Below are positions 30,181-39,136 of a stretch of 64,000 nt of DNA, piece after piece. The translations under genes and the position numbers were made by a program. Within the stretch, counting starts at the first letter, position 1. The number at the start of each line of letters is the position of its first letter. The notes beneath the pieces are model-generated. The model ran no database searches and was not told the origin of the DNA. It saw nothing but the letters and a program-made list of their open reading frames with translations. The DNA comes from an uncultured Burkholderiales bacterium (GTDB lineage Bacteria; Pseudomonadota; Gammaproteobacteria; Burkholderiales; Burkholderiaceae_C): positions 1 to 64,000 of the forward strand of contig CAIJIT010000049.1 of assembly GCA_903820745.1 (NCBI GenBank), given 5' to 3'.

Positions 30181-32127
30181 ATGATCGAACGCAGAACCTT
30201 CATCAAACAGGTCGCCGGTGTCGGCGCCAGTGCCGCTGTACCGGCCGCTTACCTTGCCGCCATGACACCGGCCGTCGCTGCCACGGTGACCACGGCCAGC
30301 GTCACGACCGCAGCCGTGGTCAGCCTGCCGACCAGCGGCGGCAAGGCCCAGGCCAAAGCCGGCGGCAACCCGGCCTTGGTCACGCTGCTGAATGCCAAGA
30401 CCCATCCGAAGCTGGTGCAGCCCTTGCCCAATCCGCTCGACAGCATCAACAAGATGGCACCCAGCGCGGCGGTCGCGGGAGTCAACACCTACACCCTGTC
30501 GATCCAGGAGTTCGCTTCACTGACCGGACTGGTCGACACCAAGGGCAATGCCTTGAGCACGACGCTCTGGGGTTACAGCACGCCGGGCACCACCCCGACT
30601 TCGATCGGCCGCAGCTTCGACCTGCGCTCGGGCGTGGCGGTGCAGGTCAGTTATATCAATGCCCTGCTCAATGGCTCGACGCCGTTGCCGCACCGTCTGG
30701 GCGTCGACAACACCCTGGTCTGGGCCAATCCGGGCAATCTGGGAGGGCAGGCACCGGTACCGCTGGTCGCGCACCGACATGGCGGCTTGCAGGCCAGCGC
30801 CAGCGACGGCAACCCCGACGCCTGGGCCACCACCGATGCCAACAAGGACGGGAAGCCCGACTTCAAAGGCCGCTTGTTCAGCACGCCCTATTTGTTCTCG
30901 AACGCACAGGAAGCCGGCCACCTTTGGTACCACGACCATGCGCTGGGCGTCACACGGCTGAATGTGCAGATGGGCCTGGCCGGACATTACTTCTTGCGCG
31001 ATGCCAACGAAGATTACCTGGTCGCCAACAAGATGCTGCCAGCGCCGGCGCAGGAGCTCCCCTTGTTGATCCAGGATCGCTGCTACGACTTGAACGGCCA
31101 GATCTTCGTGCCCACCACCGACCCGACCAATCCGAAAGCGCCTGCGGTCACCGTGCTGCCCGAGTTCTACGGCGATTTCATCACCGTCAACGGCGTCGCC
31201 TGGCCCAAGCGCGATGTCGAGCCCAGGCCTTACCGGCTGCGCGTCCTCAATGGCTCAGGCGCGCGCTTCTACAACCTGCGCTTCGTCGGCAAAGCCGGCA
31301 CACCGATCGGCTTCCAGCAAGTCGGCACCGAACTCGGATTGATGAACGGCCCGGTGGCGCTGACCCAACTGCTGCTGTCCCCAGGAGAGCGCGCCGACAT
31401 CGTGGTCGACTTCAGCGCATTGGCCGGGCAGACCATCGTGCTGGGCAACAATGCTGCCTCACCGTTCCCGGCCGGGGTACCGGTCGTCGCGGGTGTCGAC
31501 GACACCGTCATGGGGTTCTTCGTGACCCTGCCGCTGAACAAGGCGGTACCGATTCCGACCTTGCCGGTGTTTCTGCGGCCGCAGCTGGGCATGCTGCCGG
31601 CAGTCTCGACCACCGGAGCCACCTTGCGCAAGCTGCTGCTGCTTGAAGGTACCGACCCGTTCGGCCGCTTGCAGACGATGCTCGGCACGGTCAACCCGGC
31701 AGCAGGTAATCCGGTCTCGGCGCAGTCCGGTACTTTCTTCTATTCGGACCCGGTGACCGAAAACATCAAGGCCGGTTGCACCGAAATCTGGGAGCTGCAC
31801 AACACCACCGTCGACGCCCACCCGATCCATCTGCATCTGGTCGATTTCCGGGTGCTGAACCGCCAGGCCTTCACCGGCACCGTGGTGCCCAAACCGATGG
31901 GCGCCAATGGCGGCTATACCGGCGGCTACCTGACCAAGGTGGCCCTGTCCGGAATCGCCCGACCGGCCGAAGCCAACGAAGCCGGCCGCAAGGACACCGT
32001 GATCTGCTATCCCGGCGAAATCACCCGCATCCTGGCCACCTTCCCGAGCAAGGGCGAATATGTCTGGCATTGCCACATCCTCTCGCATGAAGACCACGAG
32101 ATGATGCGCAGCTTCATCGTTGCCTGA
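30181..32127 (+). CDS. CotA-like multicopper oxidase with Tat signal
   Basis: A 648-residue laccase-type oxidase. A twin-arginine leader (ERRTFIKQVAGVGASAAVPA) should export the folded enzyme. All copper ligands are present: H198-x-H200 (AHRHGG), H251-x-H253 (YHDHALG), H547, H550 and H552 (HPIHLH), and H630-C631-H632, H636 and M641 (WHCHILSHEDHEMM), so type 1 copper has Met as axial ligand. The last motif is close to CotA and bilirubin-oxidase types, which oxidise phenolics, bilirubin and sometimes Mn(II). It heads an operon with SCO and cytochrome genes seven bases downstream. The natural substrate is unknown. Confidence 0.92.
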   Translation: MIERRTFIKQVAGVGASAAVPAAYLAAMTPAVAATVTTASVTTAAVVSLPTSGGKAQAKAGGNPALVTLLNAKTHPKLVQPLPNPLDSINKMAPSAAVAGVNTYTLSIQEFASLTGLVDTKGNALSTTLWGYSTPGTTPTSIGRSFDLRSGVAVQVSYINALLNGSTPLPHRLGVDNTLVWANPGNLGGQAPVPLVAHRHGGLQASASDGNPDAWATTDANKDGKPDFKGRLFSTPYLFSNAQEAGHLWYHDHALGVTRLNVQMGLAGHYFLRDANEDYLVANKMLPAPAQELPLLIQDRCYDLNGQIFVPTTDPTNPKAPAVTVLPEFYGDFITVNGVAWPKRDVEPRPYRLRVLNGSGARFYNLRFVGKAGTPIGFQQVGTELGLMNGPVALTQLLLSPGERADIVVDFSALAGQTIVLGNNAASPFPAGVPVVAGVDDTVMGFFVTLPLNKAVPIPTLPVFLRPQLGMLPAVSTTGATLRKLLLLEGTDPFGRLQTMLGTVNPAAGNPVSAQSGTFFYSDPVTENIKAGCTEIWELHNTTVDAHPIHLHLVDFRVLNRQAFTGTVVPKPMGANGGYTGGYLTKVALSGIARPAEANEAGRKDTVICYPGEITRILATFPSKGEYVWHCHILSHEDHEMMRSFIVA

Positions 32128-32133
32128 GCCGGT

Positions 32134-32769
32134 ATGGAGGAACGGACCATACCCAGACGCCTGCTGGCTGGCGCTGCAGCCCTGCTGTTTGCCTGTTGTT
32201 CGCAGGCAAACAGCGCGCCGCCTGGCAGCCCGCCCGACGCCGAGATCTGCCACAGCGCCAGCGCCGAGGAGCTTGCCGCCTCGGGTGCACGCCAGGTCGA
32301 TGTGACCTTGCCCAACGTGCTGCTGCAACCGATGCGCGGCGCGCCGGCAACTCTGACCCAGCGAATCCGCACCGCCGACGCGGTGCTGCTGAATTTCATC
32401 TACACGAGCTGCACCTCGATCTGTCCGCCAATGGCCCATATCTTCGCCACCGCACAGGAGCGCCTGGGAACGCGCGCCGCCGAGCTGCAACTGGTGTCGG
32501 TCTCGATCGACCCGGAACATGATTCGCCCAAGCGTTTGCAGGCCTATGCAACGCAATTCCGTGCCGGGCCGCAATGGAGTTTTCACACCGGTTCGCAAGC
32601 CGCTGTCGACAAGGTGCAGCGCGCCTTCCAGGTTTACCGCCCCGACAAGATGGGCCATCAACCGGTCACTTTCATCAAGCCGCGCGGCCAGGATGGCTGG
32701 CTGCGGGTCGATGGACTGGCCAGGCCTGAGCAATTGCTCGCGCTGGCTCTGGGAAGTCCGGTGAAATGA
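32134..32769 (+). CDS. SCO1/SenC-family copper-handling protein, probable lipoprotein
   Basis: A 211-residue thioredoxin-fold protein. C93 and C97 in YTSCTSICPPM are the copper-binding CxxxC pair; the expected distal His may be that of MGHQPVTF. The N-terminus is basic and hydrophobic and ends LLFAC-C, a plausible but imperfect lipobox at C21. SCO proteins deliver copper or reduce thiols for cuproenzymes, usually cytochrome oxidase; here the neighbour is a multicopper oxidase, so it may load that enzyme. Its stop overlaps the next start (ATGA). Confidence 0.85.
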   Translation: MEERTIPRRLLAGAAALLFACCSQANSAPPGSPPDAEICHSASAEELAASGARQVDVTLPNVLLQPMRGAPATLTQRIRTADAVLLNFIYTSCTSICPPMAHIFATAQERLGTRAAELQLVSVSIDPEHDSPKRLQAYATQFRAGPQWSFHTGSQAAVDKVQRAFQVYRPDKMGHQPVTFIKPRGQDGWLRVDGLARPEQLLALALGSPVK

Positions 32770-34430
32770 CGCGCTGGCGAGCTTGGCTGTCAGCATCAGG
32801 CTTGATGCTGGCGCTAGTGGCGTCTGCCCTCGCGCCGGCCGCCGCCGAGGCCTTGTCGGCCGCGGCCCAACGCGGCGCGGCGATCTACCGCGATGGCTTG
32901 CTGCCGTCAGGGCTTGCTTTGGCCGGAGCCAGGGCTGACGGCACGCCGGTAACCGGCCGCGCTGCGGCATGCATCAGCTGTCACCGCGCCAGCGGCATGG
33001 GCGGCGCCGAGGGCGCGGTCCTGGTTCCACCGGTCCAGGCAGCCTTGCTGTTCGCGCCAGGCCAGCGCAAATCCGGCAGGCAGCCCAGAGTCGCCGCAGG
33101 CCTGCAGCTGCAACTGCCCAATTTCCAGACCCGCCCTGCTTACGACTTGCAAAGCCTGCAGCTGGCGCTCAATCAGGGCCGCAGCGCCGACGGCACGGCT
33201 CTGGGCAGCCTGATGCCGCGCTATGCGATCAGCGCCGAAGACAATGCCAGCCTTGCGGCCTATCTGGCCAGCTTGCAATCCGGCAATCCGCCCGGTTTGA
33301 AGGGGCAGCCGATTCACCTCGCCAGCGTGATCGACAGCGAAGCCACGCCCAGACGGCGGCAAGCCTTGCTCAACACCTTGAGCGCCTGCCTGGGCCCGGA
33401 AGATTCGGCAGCGCCTGAACAGCCCCAAGCTCAGACCCCGCTGATCTGGCATCAATGGCCGGTCAGCGGTGCCCCTTCGACTTGGCCGGCTCAGCTGGCC
33501 CACCATCAGCAGCGCCAGTCGGTGTTCGCGCTGGTCTCGGGTCTGTCTGACCGGGCCTGGCAACCGGTACAGCAATTCTGCGAAAGCGAAAAGATGCCCT
33601 GCTTGCTACCCAACGCCCCCGGCGTCGATCCGGCACAGCCGGGTGACTGGAGCTTTCACTTTTCACGCGGTGTCGCGCTCGAGGCTTCGCTGATCGAAAC
33701 CGACCTGCGTCTGGCCGCGCCCGGCGGCAGCTTGCTGCAACTGGTCGACAGCAGCGAAGCCGCCGCCATGGCGGCCAGAGTGCTGGCCGAGCGGCTCAGC
33801 GATCTGGCGCAGGCCAACCAGCTGAGGACGCTGGACGACAACCGCGAGACGAGCTTGGCGACCGGCAAGATGATCGCCGCGCTGCAACCGGGCGACCAAC
33901 TGGTGCTCTGGCTGGGTCCGGCCGAGCTGGCGGCGTTGACCGCTGCTTGGCCACCGCCGGTTGGCGTCACGGTCTACCTGTCGGGCGAGCTCGGCGGACT
34001 CGATGCCATCCCCCTGGCACCCGCTTGGCGCGAACAGGCCAAAGTCGCTTATGGCTATCAGGCGGCAGATCGGCGCATCGGCAGGCAGATTCTCAACGCG
34101 GGCTCGCTGCTTCGGGCCCAGGGCGATGCGATCGAAACTGACCTGGTGCTGCTGCAGGGCAACAGCTATTCGGCCTGCGAGATGAGCGTCAGGTCGCTGC
34201 GGGTGATGGGCGAGCAGGTATCCAGGCGCTGGTTGCTGGAGCTGTTCGAGGCGGCCGACGAAAGCGCGCTTGCGACCGGCTACCCGCGCTTCACGCTCGG
34301 GCCAGGCCAAAGGGTCGGATCGCGCGGCGGCCATCTGATGCGCTTCGATCCACAGCGGCCGACGCGACTGCAGCCCGTCAGCGACTGGATCGTTCCCGAT
34401 TGGGCCGAGGTGGCCGATGCAAGACCATAA
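32766..34430 (+). CDS. Periplasmic cytochrome c fused to a substrate-binding-protein-like domain
   Basis: A 554-residue exported protein. After a signal peptide (about 1-27) comes a single-heme cytochrome c domain (about 30-180): C69-I-S-C72-H73 binds heme and the Met in GSLMPRYAIS is a likely axial ligand. From about residue 190 (IHLASVIDSEATPRRRQALL) to the end the sequence resembles a type I periplasmic ligand-binding fold, but the match is by general character only, and no permease or ATPase is nearby. It is coupled to the SCO gene by ATGA. It could be the electron acceptor or donor of the multicopper oxidase system; the second domain's role is unknown. Confidence 0.75.
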   Translation: MTRWRAWLSASGLMLALVASALAPAAAEALSAAAQRGAAIYRDGLLPSGLALAGARADGTPVTGRAAACISCHRASGMGGAEGAVLVPPVQAALLFAPGQRKSGRQPRVAAGLQLQLPNFQTRPAYDLQSLQLALNQGRSADGTALGSLMPRYAISAEDNASLAAYLASLQSGNPPGLKGQPIHLASVIDSEATPRRRQALLNTLSACLGPEDSAAPEQPQAQTPLIWHQWPVSGAPSTWPAQLAHHQQRQSVFALVSGLSDRAWQPVQQFCESEKMPCLLPNAPGVDPAQPGDWSFHFSRGVALEASLIETDLRLAAPGGSLLQLVDSSEAAAMAARVLAERLSDLAQANQLRTLDDNRETSLATGKMIAALQPGDQLVLWLGPAELAALTAAWPPPVGVTVYLSGELGGLDAIPLAPAWREQAKVAYGYQAADRRIGRQILNAGSLLRAQGDAIETDLVLLQGNSYSACEMSVRSLRVMGEQVSRRWLLELFEAADESALATGYPRFTLGPGQRVGSRGGHLMRFDPQRPTRLQPVSDWIVPDWAEVADARP

Positions 34431-34454
34431 GACGCTAAAACGCCCCGGGAGCGA

Positions 34455-35396
34455 TTAAAGGCCCAGACCCTCATCAAGCCCCAGGTGCACATTCATCGAC
34501 TGCACAGCGGCGCCGCTGGCCCCCTTGCCAAGGTTGTCTAGGCGGGCGATCAACAATGCCTGGGTCTCGCTACCGAACAAGAACAGGTCAACCCGGTTGC
34601 TGTCATTGCAGGCCTGGACATCAAAAAAGCCCGACTCCAGCGTCGCCGCATCGCGCATGGGCATCACGCGGATGAAGCGTTCGCCCTCGTAATAGCTTGT
34701 CAGCGCCGAGTGCAGATCCTGCACCCCGGCACCCGCCCGGATCTGACTCAGATGCAACGGCACGCTGACCGCCAGACCCTTGTAAAAAGGGCCGACGATG
34801 GGCATGAACACCGGCGGTTGCTGCAGTCCGGTATGCCTGGCCATCTCGGGCAAATGCTTGTGGTTCAAGCCCAAAGCATAAGGTCTTGGAGATGTAAGCT
34901 TGCGCTCACTTGTCGTTTCGTACTCGGAAATCATGCTTTTTCCGCCACCGGAATAGCCGGTGATCGAAGTTGCCGACAGCAAGGCGTCCGGGCTCAGCAG
35001 ACCGGCATCGAGCAGCGGGCGCAGCGCCAGGATGAAGGCCGAGGCATGGCAACCGGGGTTGGCAATGCGCTTGGAAGCGCGGATCTTGTCGCGCTGGTCC
35101 GGCGCCAATTCGGGCAAACCGAAAGCCCAACCGGGGCTGATACGGTGCGCCGTGCTGGCATCGATCAGGCAGGTGCGGGGGTTGGTGATCATCGCGGCGG
35201 CTTCGCGCGACGCTGCGTCGGGCAGGCAAAGGAAAGCCACATCGGCAGCATTCAAGAGCCGCGCACGCTCGGCGGGATCCTTGCGCTTGTCGGCGTCAAT
35301 GCGCAGCACCTCGATGTCGCTGCGAGCCGCCAGGTAGTCATGAATACGCAGACCGGTCGTACCCTCCTGGCCGTCTACAAACACCGCGTAAGTCAT
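34455..35396 (-). CDS. argC: N-acetyl-gamma-glutamyl-phosphate reductase (short type)
   Basis: A 313-residue ArgC of the shorter, type 2 class. It makes N-acetylglutamate semialdehyde in arginine synthesis. [18 protein letters not shown] is the NADP-binding start, [19 protein letters not shown] contains the catalytic C116, and [15 protein letters not shown] contributes the His region. ATG 35396 with GGAG upstream is chosen over an upstream in-frame codon. It stands alone, opposite in direction to its neighbours, within the parA-parB interval; no other arg gene is near. Confidence 0.92.
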   Translation of the reverse strand: MTYAVFVDGQEGTTGLRIHDYLAARSDIEVLRIDADKRKDPAERARLLNAADVAFLCLPDAASREAAAMITNPRTCLIDASTAHRISPGWAFGLPELAPDQRDKIRASKRIANPGCHASAFILALRPLLDAGLLSPDALLSATSITGYSGGGKSMISEYETTSERKLTSPRPYALGLNHKHLPEMARHTGLQQPPVFMPIVGPFYKGLAVSVPLHLSQIRAGAGVQDLHSALTSYYEGERFIRVMPMRDAATLESGFFDVQACNDSNRVDLFLFGSETQALLIARLDNLGKGASGAAVQSMNVHLGLDEGLGL

Positions 35397-35448
35397 CAAT
35401 CTTCTCCAGCACAATCAGCCCAAGGGACGCAAAGCATAAGGCAAGTAG

Positions 35449-35991
35449 ATGAAAACCGAACGGGTATTGCTGTTGCCGGGCTGGATGAACTCGGCGGAAG
35501 ATCATTGGCAAAGCCTTTGGGAACGTCAACTGGGACATCAACGCGTCGAGCAGTCTGACTGGGAATGGCCGCGGCGCGGTGACTGGATGGCAAGGCTGGA
35601 AGAAGTCCTGCTCGAAGATGATCGCCCCACCCTGCTGGTCGCGCATTCTCTCGGTTGCCACTTGGTGGCTGGCTGGGCCGAACATTCAAGCCAAAAGCGC
35701 AGGGTGACAGGCGCGCTGCTGGTGGCGCCACCCGACGCCAGCAGACTGCCCCCGCAATTGCACAACTGGCGCCAAGCCCACGAGGGTCAGGGGCGCAGCC
35801 GTCTACCCTTCCCCTCGATCACCGTGATCAGCAGCAACGATCCCTACTGCTCGCTTGAAGAAGGCTCCCGCCTCGCCGCAGACTGGGGCTCAAGGCTGGT
35901 GCTGGCGGGTTCCGCCGGGCATCTGAACGAAGCGGCAAGGCTCGGTGACTGGCCCGAGGGTCAGACCTTGTTGGCGCAACTGCACGGGTAA
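35449..35991 (+). CDS. RBBP9/YdeN-family serine hydrolase
   Basis: A 180-residue single-domain alpha/beta hydrolase. The nucleophile S67 is in LLVAHSLGCHLVAG, the catalytic His is in SAGHLNEAARLG, and the N-terminal LLPGWMNSAEDHWQSLWE is the family start. It lies 13 bases before parB, a position common in Burkholderiales between parA and parB. Its substrate and any link to chromosome partition are unknown. Confidence 0.87.
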   Translation: MKTERVLLLPGWMNSAEDHWQSLWERQLGHQRVEQSDWEWPRRGDWMARLEEVLLEDDRPTLLVAHSLGCHLVAGWAEHSSQKRRVTGALLVAPPDASRLPPQLHNWRQAHEGQGRSRLPFPSITVISSNDPYCSLEEGSRLAADWGSRLVLAGSAGHLNEAARLGDWPEGQTLLAQLHG

Positions 35992-36004
35992 GGGACAATT
36001 ACGC

Positions 36005-36907
36005 ATGGCGACAAAAAAACCCAAAGGCCTCGGCCTCGGTCTCGAAGCCCTGCTAGGGCCCAAAGTCAGCGACGCAGAAATTGCTGCTGCGCGCGATGGC
36101 GAGCCCAGCAGCTTGAGGCTGGAACAACTGCAGCCCGGCAAATACCAGCCGCGCACACGCATGGATGAAGGCTCGCTCTATGAGCTGGCCGAAAGCATCA
36201 AGGCGCAGGGCATCATGCAGCCAATCCTGGTGCGCCCAGTGGGCGAGGCGGCCGAGCGGCGCTATGAAATTATCGCCGGCGAGCGACGTTTCCGAGCTGC
36301 CAAGCTGGCCGGACTGCGCGATGTGCCGGTGCTGGTCAAGGCGGTGCCCGACGAGGCCGCAGCCGCGATGGCCCTGATCGAGAATATCCAGCGCGAAGAC
36401 CTGAATCCGCTTGAAGAGGCGCAAGGCCTGCACCGCCTGGTGACCGAATTCCACCTGACGCATGAACAGGCCGCGCAGGCGGTCGGACGTTCGCGCAGCG
36501 CCGCAAGCAATCTGTTGCGCTTGCTGCACCTGACTGCACCGGTACAGAACATGCTGATGGCCGGCGACATCGACATGGGCCATGCGCGCGCCCTGTTGCC
36601 GCTCGATGGTGCGCACCAGATCACTTGCGCCACCGAGATCGCCGCCAAGAAGCTCAGCGTGCGTGAAGCCGAGAAACTGGTCGCGCGCCAAGGCTTAGGC
36701 CGCCAGACACCGCTGCTGCGGGTCAAGAACGAAAAGAGCCGCGATCTGCTGCGCCTGGAACAAGACTTGTCCGACCTGCTCGCAACCACGGTGGAGATCC
36801 GCGTCAAGAAGCGCACCAAGCGCGGCGAACAAGGCGAACTGTCGATCCAGTTCAGCTCGCTCGACGAGCTCAGCGGCCTGCTCGACCGTCTGCGCCAACC
36901 GCGCTAG
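36005..36907 (+). CDS. parB: Chromosome-partition protein ParB
   Basis: A 300-residue ParB. The N-terminal basic peptide (KKPKGLGLGLEALLG) fits the ParA-stimulating segment. The CTPase domain has IAGERRFRAAKLAGL and LIENIQREDLNPLEEA. The helix-turn-helix (LTHEQAAQAVGRSRSAASNLLRLL) recognises parS, and the C-terminus dimerises. The three parS sites at 27824, 28013 and 28953 are its likely targets. It starts at ATG 36005; an upstream in-frame codon would overlap the hydrolase gene. Confidence 0.96.
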   Translation: MATKKPKGLGLGLEALLGPKVSDAEIAAARDGEPSSLRLEQLQPGKYQPRTRMDEGSLYELAESIKAQGIMQPILVRPVGEAAERRYEIIAGERRFRAAKLAGLRDVPVLVKAVPDEAAAAMALIENIQREDLNPLEEAQGLHRLVTEFHLTHEQAAQAVGRSRSAASNLLRLLHLTAPVQNMLMAGDIDMGHARALLPLDGAHQITCATEIAAKKLSVREAEKLVARQGLGRQTPLLRVKNEKSRDLLRLEQDLSDLLATTVEIRVKKRTKRGEQGELSIQFSSLDELSGLLDRLRQPR

Positions 36908-37070
36908 AACCCACCCGCGAAACGGGGGGCTGCCGGACTCCTAGGGGGGCGAGGCACAAGCCAACTCAAGGCCGTTTGCCGTAGCATCTTGGCAAGGATC
37001 GGTCACGTCAAACCTCCCCTGATAGCCAAAAGACGGTCCTGCCTTGGCCCTATGTTGACCCTCGGAAAGC

Positions 37071-37126
37071 TCTGATGACGCCCCGCCCGCAAGGGCCGCC
37101 CTGAACGATGCCAGGACGCCATCAGA
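37071..37126 (+). repeat. Imperfect long inverted repeat ahead of prkA
   Basis: TCTGATGACG (37071-37080) and CGCCATCAGA (37117-37126) pair with one mismatch around a GC-rich centre, 61 bases before the prkA start. It may be a leader hairpin or an old terminator. The surrounding gap (36908-37186, 279 bases) holds no reading frame I trust, and I could not find a convincing sigma-54 or sigma-S promoter by eye. Confidence 0.4.
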
Positions 37127-37186
37127 ACTTCCCGGAGTTGCAGGACGCGACATGCCCTGCGCCTTCGGGACCAACAGGAGGACAGC

Positions 37187-39109
37187 ATGGACGTGATCAG
37201 CAGCTTTGCCGCGCGCTATGAGCGCACCCGGGTCGAACAACTCAGCCTTGAGGAATACCTCGCCGAGTGCAAACGCAACCCGATGGCCTTTGCAAGCGCC
37301 GCCGAGCGCATGCTCAAGGCCATCGGTGCCCCGCAAATGGTCGACACCCGCAATGACCCGCGGCTGTCGCGTTTGTTCGCCAACAAGACGATCAAGCTCT
37401 ACCCCGCTTTCGCCGAATTCTTCGGGCTCGAAGATCCGATCGAACAGGTGGTCAGCTATTTCCGCCACGCAGCACAGGGACTGGAAGAAAAGAAGCAAAT
37501 TCTCTACCTGCTCGGCCCGGTCGGCGGCGGCAAGAGCTCGATTGCCGAGCGGCTGAAACTGTTGATGGAGCAGGTTCCCTTCTATGCGTTGGAGGGTTCC
37601 CCGGTCAATGAATCGCCTCTGGGCCTTTTCGACCCCGCCGAGGATGGCCCGTTGCTCGAAAATGATTACGGTATTCCGCGCCGTTACCTGACCCGCATTC
37701 TGAGCCCCTGGGCGGTCAAACGCCTGGAAGAATTCAATGGCGATATACGTCGCTTCAAGGTCATCAAATGCTTCCCGAGCGTGCTCAGGCAGGTCGCCGT
37801 AGCCAAGACCGAGCCGGGTGACGAAAACAATCAGGACATCAGCTCGCTGGTCGGCAAGGTCGACATCCGCAAGCTTGAAACCTATGCCCAGGACGACCCC
37901 GATGCCTACAGCTACTCAGGCGGCCTCTGCCTGGCCAATCAGGGCCTGCTTGAATTTGTCGAAATGTTCAAGGCTCCGATCAAGGTGTTGCACCCCTTGC
38001 TGACCGCCACACAGGAGGGCAATTACAAGGGCACCGAGGGCTTCGGCGCGATCCCGTTCGACGGCATTGTGCTGGCCCATAGCAACGAAAGCGAATGGAA
38101 GACCTTCCGCAACAACAAGAACAACGAAGCCTTCCTCGACCGCATCTACATCGTCAAGGTGCCCTATTGCCTGCGCGTTTCCGAAGAGGTGAAGATCTAC
38201 GAAAAGTTGATCCGTGGCAGCTCACTGGCCGATGCCAAATGTGCACCGGGCACCTTGAAGTTGATGAGCCAGTTCGCCATCCTGACAAGGCTGAAGGAGC
38301 CCGAGAACAGCTCGCTCTATTCGAAGATGCTGGTCTACGATGGCGAGAGCCTGAAGGACACCGACCCGCGCGCCAAGAGTTTTCAGGAATACCGCGACTA
38401 CGCCGGCGTCGACGAAGGCATGAGCGGCATCTCGACCCGCTTCGCCTACAAGATCCTGTCCAAGGTCTTCAACTTCGACTCATCCGAAGTGGCAGCCAAT
38501 CCGGTGCATCTGATGTATGTGCTCGAACAGCAGATCGCGCGCGAGCAGTTTCCCGCCGAGACCGAGCAGAAATACATCGGCTTCATCAAGGAGTTGCTGG
38601 CTCCTCGCTATGCCGAGTTCATCGGCAAGGAAATCCAGACGGCCTACCTGGAAAGCTATAGCGAATATGGCCAGAACATCTTCGACCGCTACATCACCTA
38701 TGCCGACTACTGGATCCAGGACCAGGAATACCGCGACACCGACACCGGCGAGGTCTTCGACCGCCAAGCCTTGAATGCCGAGCTCGAAAAGATCGAAAAG
38801 CCCGCTGGCATCAGCAATCCGAAGGATTTCCGCAACGAAATCGTCAATTTCGTGCTGCGCGCACGCGCCCAGCATTCGGGCAAGAACCCGTCTTGGACCA
38901 GCTACGAAAAACTGCGCACGGTGATCGAGAAGAAGATGTTTTCGAACACCGAGGAATTGCTGCCGGTCATCAGCTTCAACGCCAAAGCCAGCGCCGACGA
39001 GGCCAAGAAACATGCCAATTTTGTCCAGCGCATGGTTGACAAAGGCTATACCGCCAAGCAGGTCAGATTGCTTTGCGAATGGTATTTGAGGGTACGCAAG
39101 AGCTCCTGA
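37187..39109 (+). CDS. prkA: PrkA/YeaG serine kinase-like AAA protein
   Basis: A 640-residue PrkA. The AAA-type domain has a Walker A at about residues 110-117 (GPVGGGKSS), and the C-terminal part is kinase-like, as in E. coli YeaG. YeaG-type proteins act with YeaH in adaptation to nutrient or nitrogen stress and stationary phase; biochemical activity has been described both as kinase and protease. It starts at ATG 37187 behind AGGAGG. yeaH and spoVR follow at 27 bases and by overlap, the classic three-gene group. Confidence 0.95.
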   Translation: MDVISSFAARYERTRVEQLSLEEYLAECKRNPMAFASAAERMLKAIGAPQMVDTRNDPRLSRLFANKTIKLYPAFAEFFGLEDPIEQVVSYFRHAAQGLEEKKQILYLLGPVGGGKSSIAERLKLLMEQVPFYALEGSPVNESPLGLFDPAEDGPLLENDYGIPRRYLTRILSPWAVKRLEEFNGDIRRFKVIKCFPSVLRQVAVAKTEPGDENNQDISSLVGKVDIRKLETYAQDDPDAYSYSGGLCLANQGLLEFVEMFKAPIKVLHPLLTATQEGNYKGTEGFGAIPFDGIVLAHSNESEWKTFRNNKNNEAFLDRIYIVKVPYCLRVSEEVKIYEKLIRGSSLADAKCAPGTLKLMSQFAILTRLKEPENSSLYSKMLVYDGESLKDTDPRAKSFQEYRDYAGVDEGMSGISTRFAYKILSKVFNFDSSEVAANPVHLMYVLEQQIAREQFPAETEQKYIGFIKELLAPRYAEFIGKEIQTAYLESYSEYGQNIFDRYITYADYWIQDQEYRDTDTGEVFDRQALNAELEKIEKPAGISNPKDFRNEIVNFVLRARAQHSGKNPSWTSYEKLRTVIEKKMFSNTEELLPVISFNAKASADEAKKHANFVQRMVDKGYTAKQVRLLCEWYLRVRKSS

Positions 39110-39136
39110 ACAACCCCCGACTGAACAAGGCGATCC

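Noticed and set aside
31459..32970. 503-codon frame opposite the oxidase and SCO genes
   Set aside because: It covers three certain genes on the other strand; rich in Arg, Gly and Gln with no motif.
36908..37186. Sigma-54 promoter before prkA
   Set aside because: I saw no GG-N10-GC pair in a convincing TGGCAC/TTGC context.
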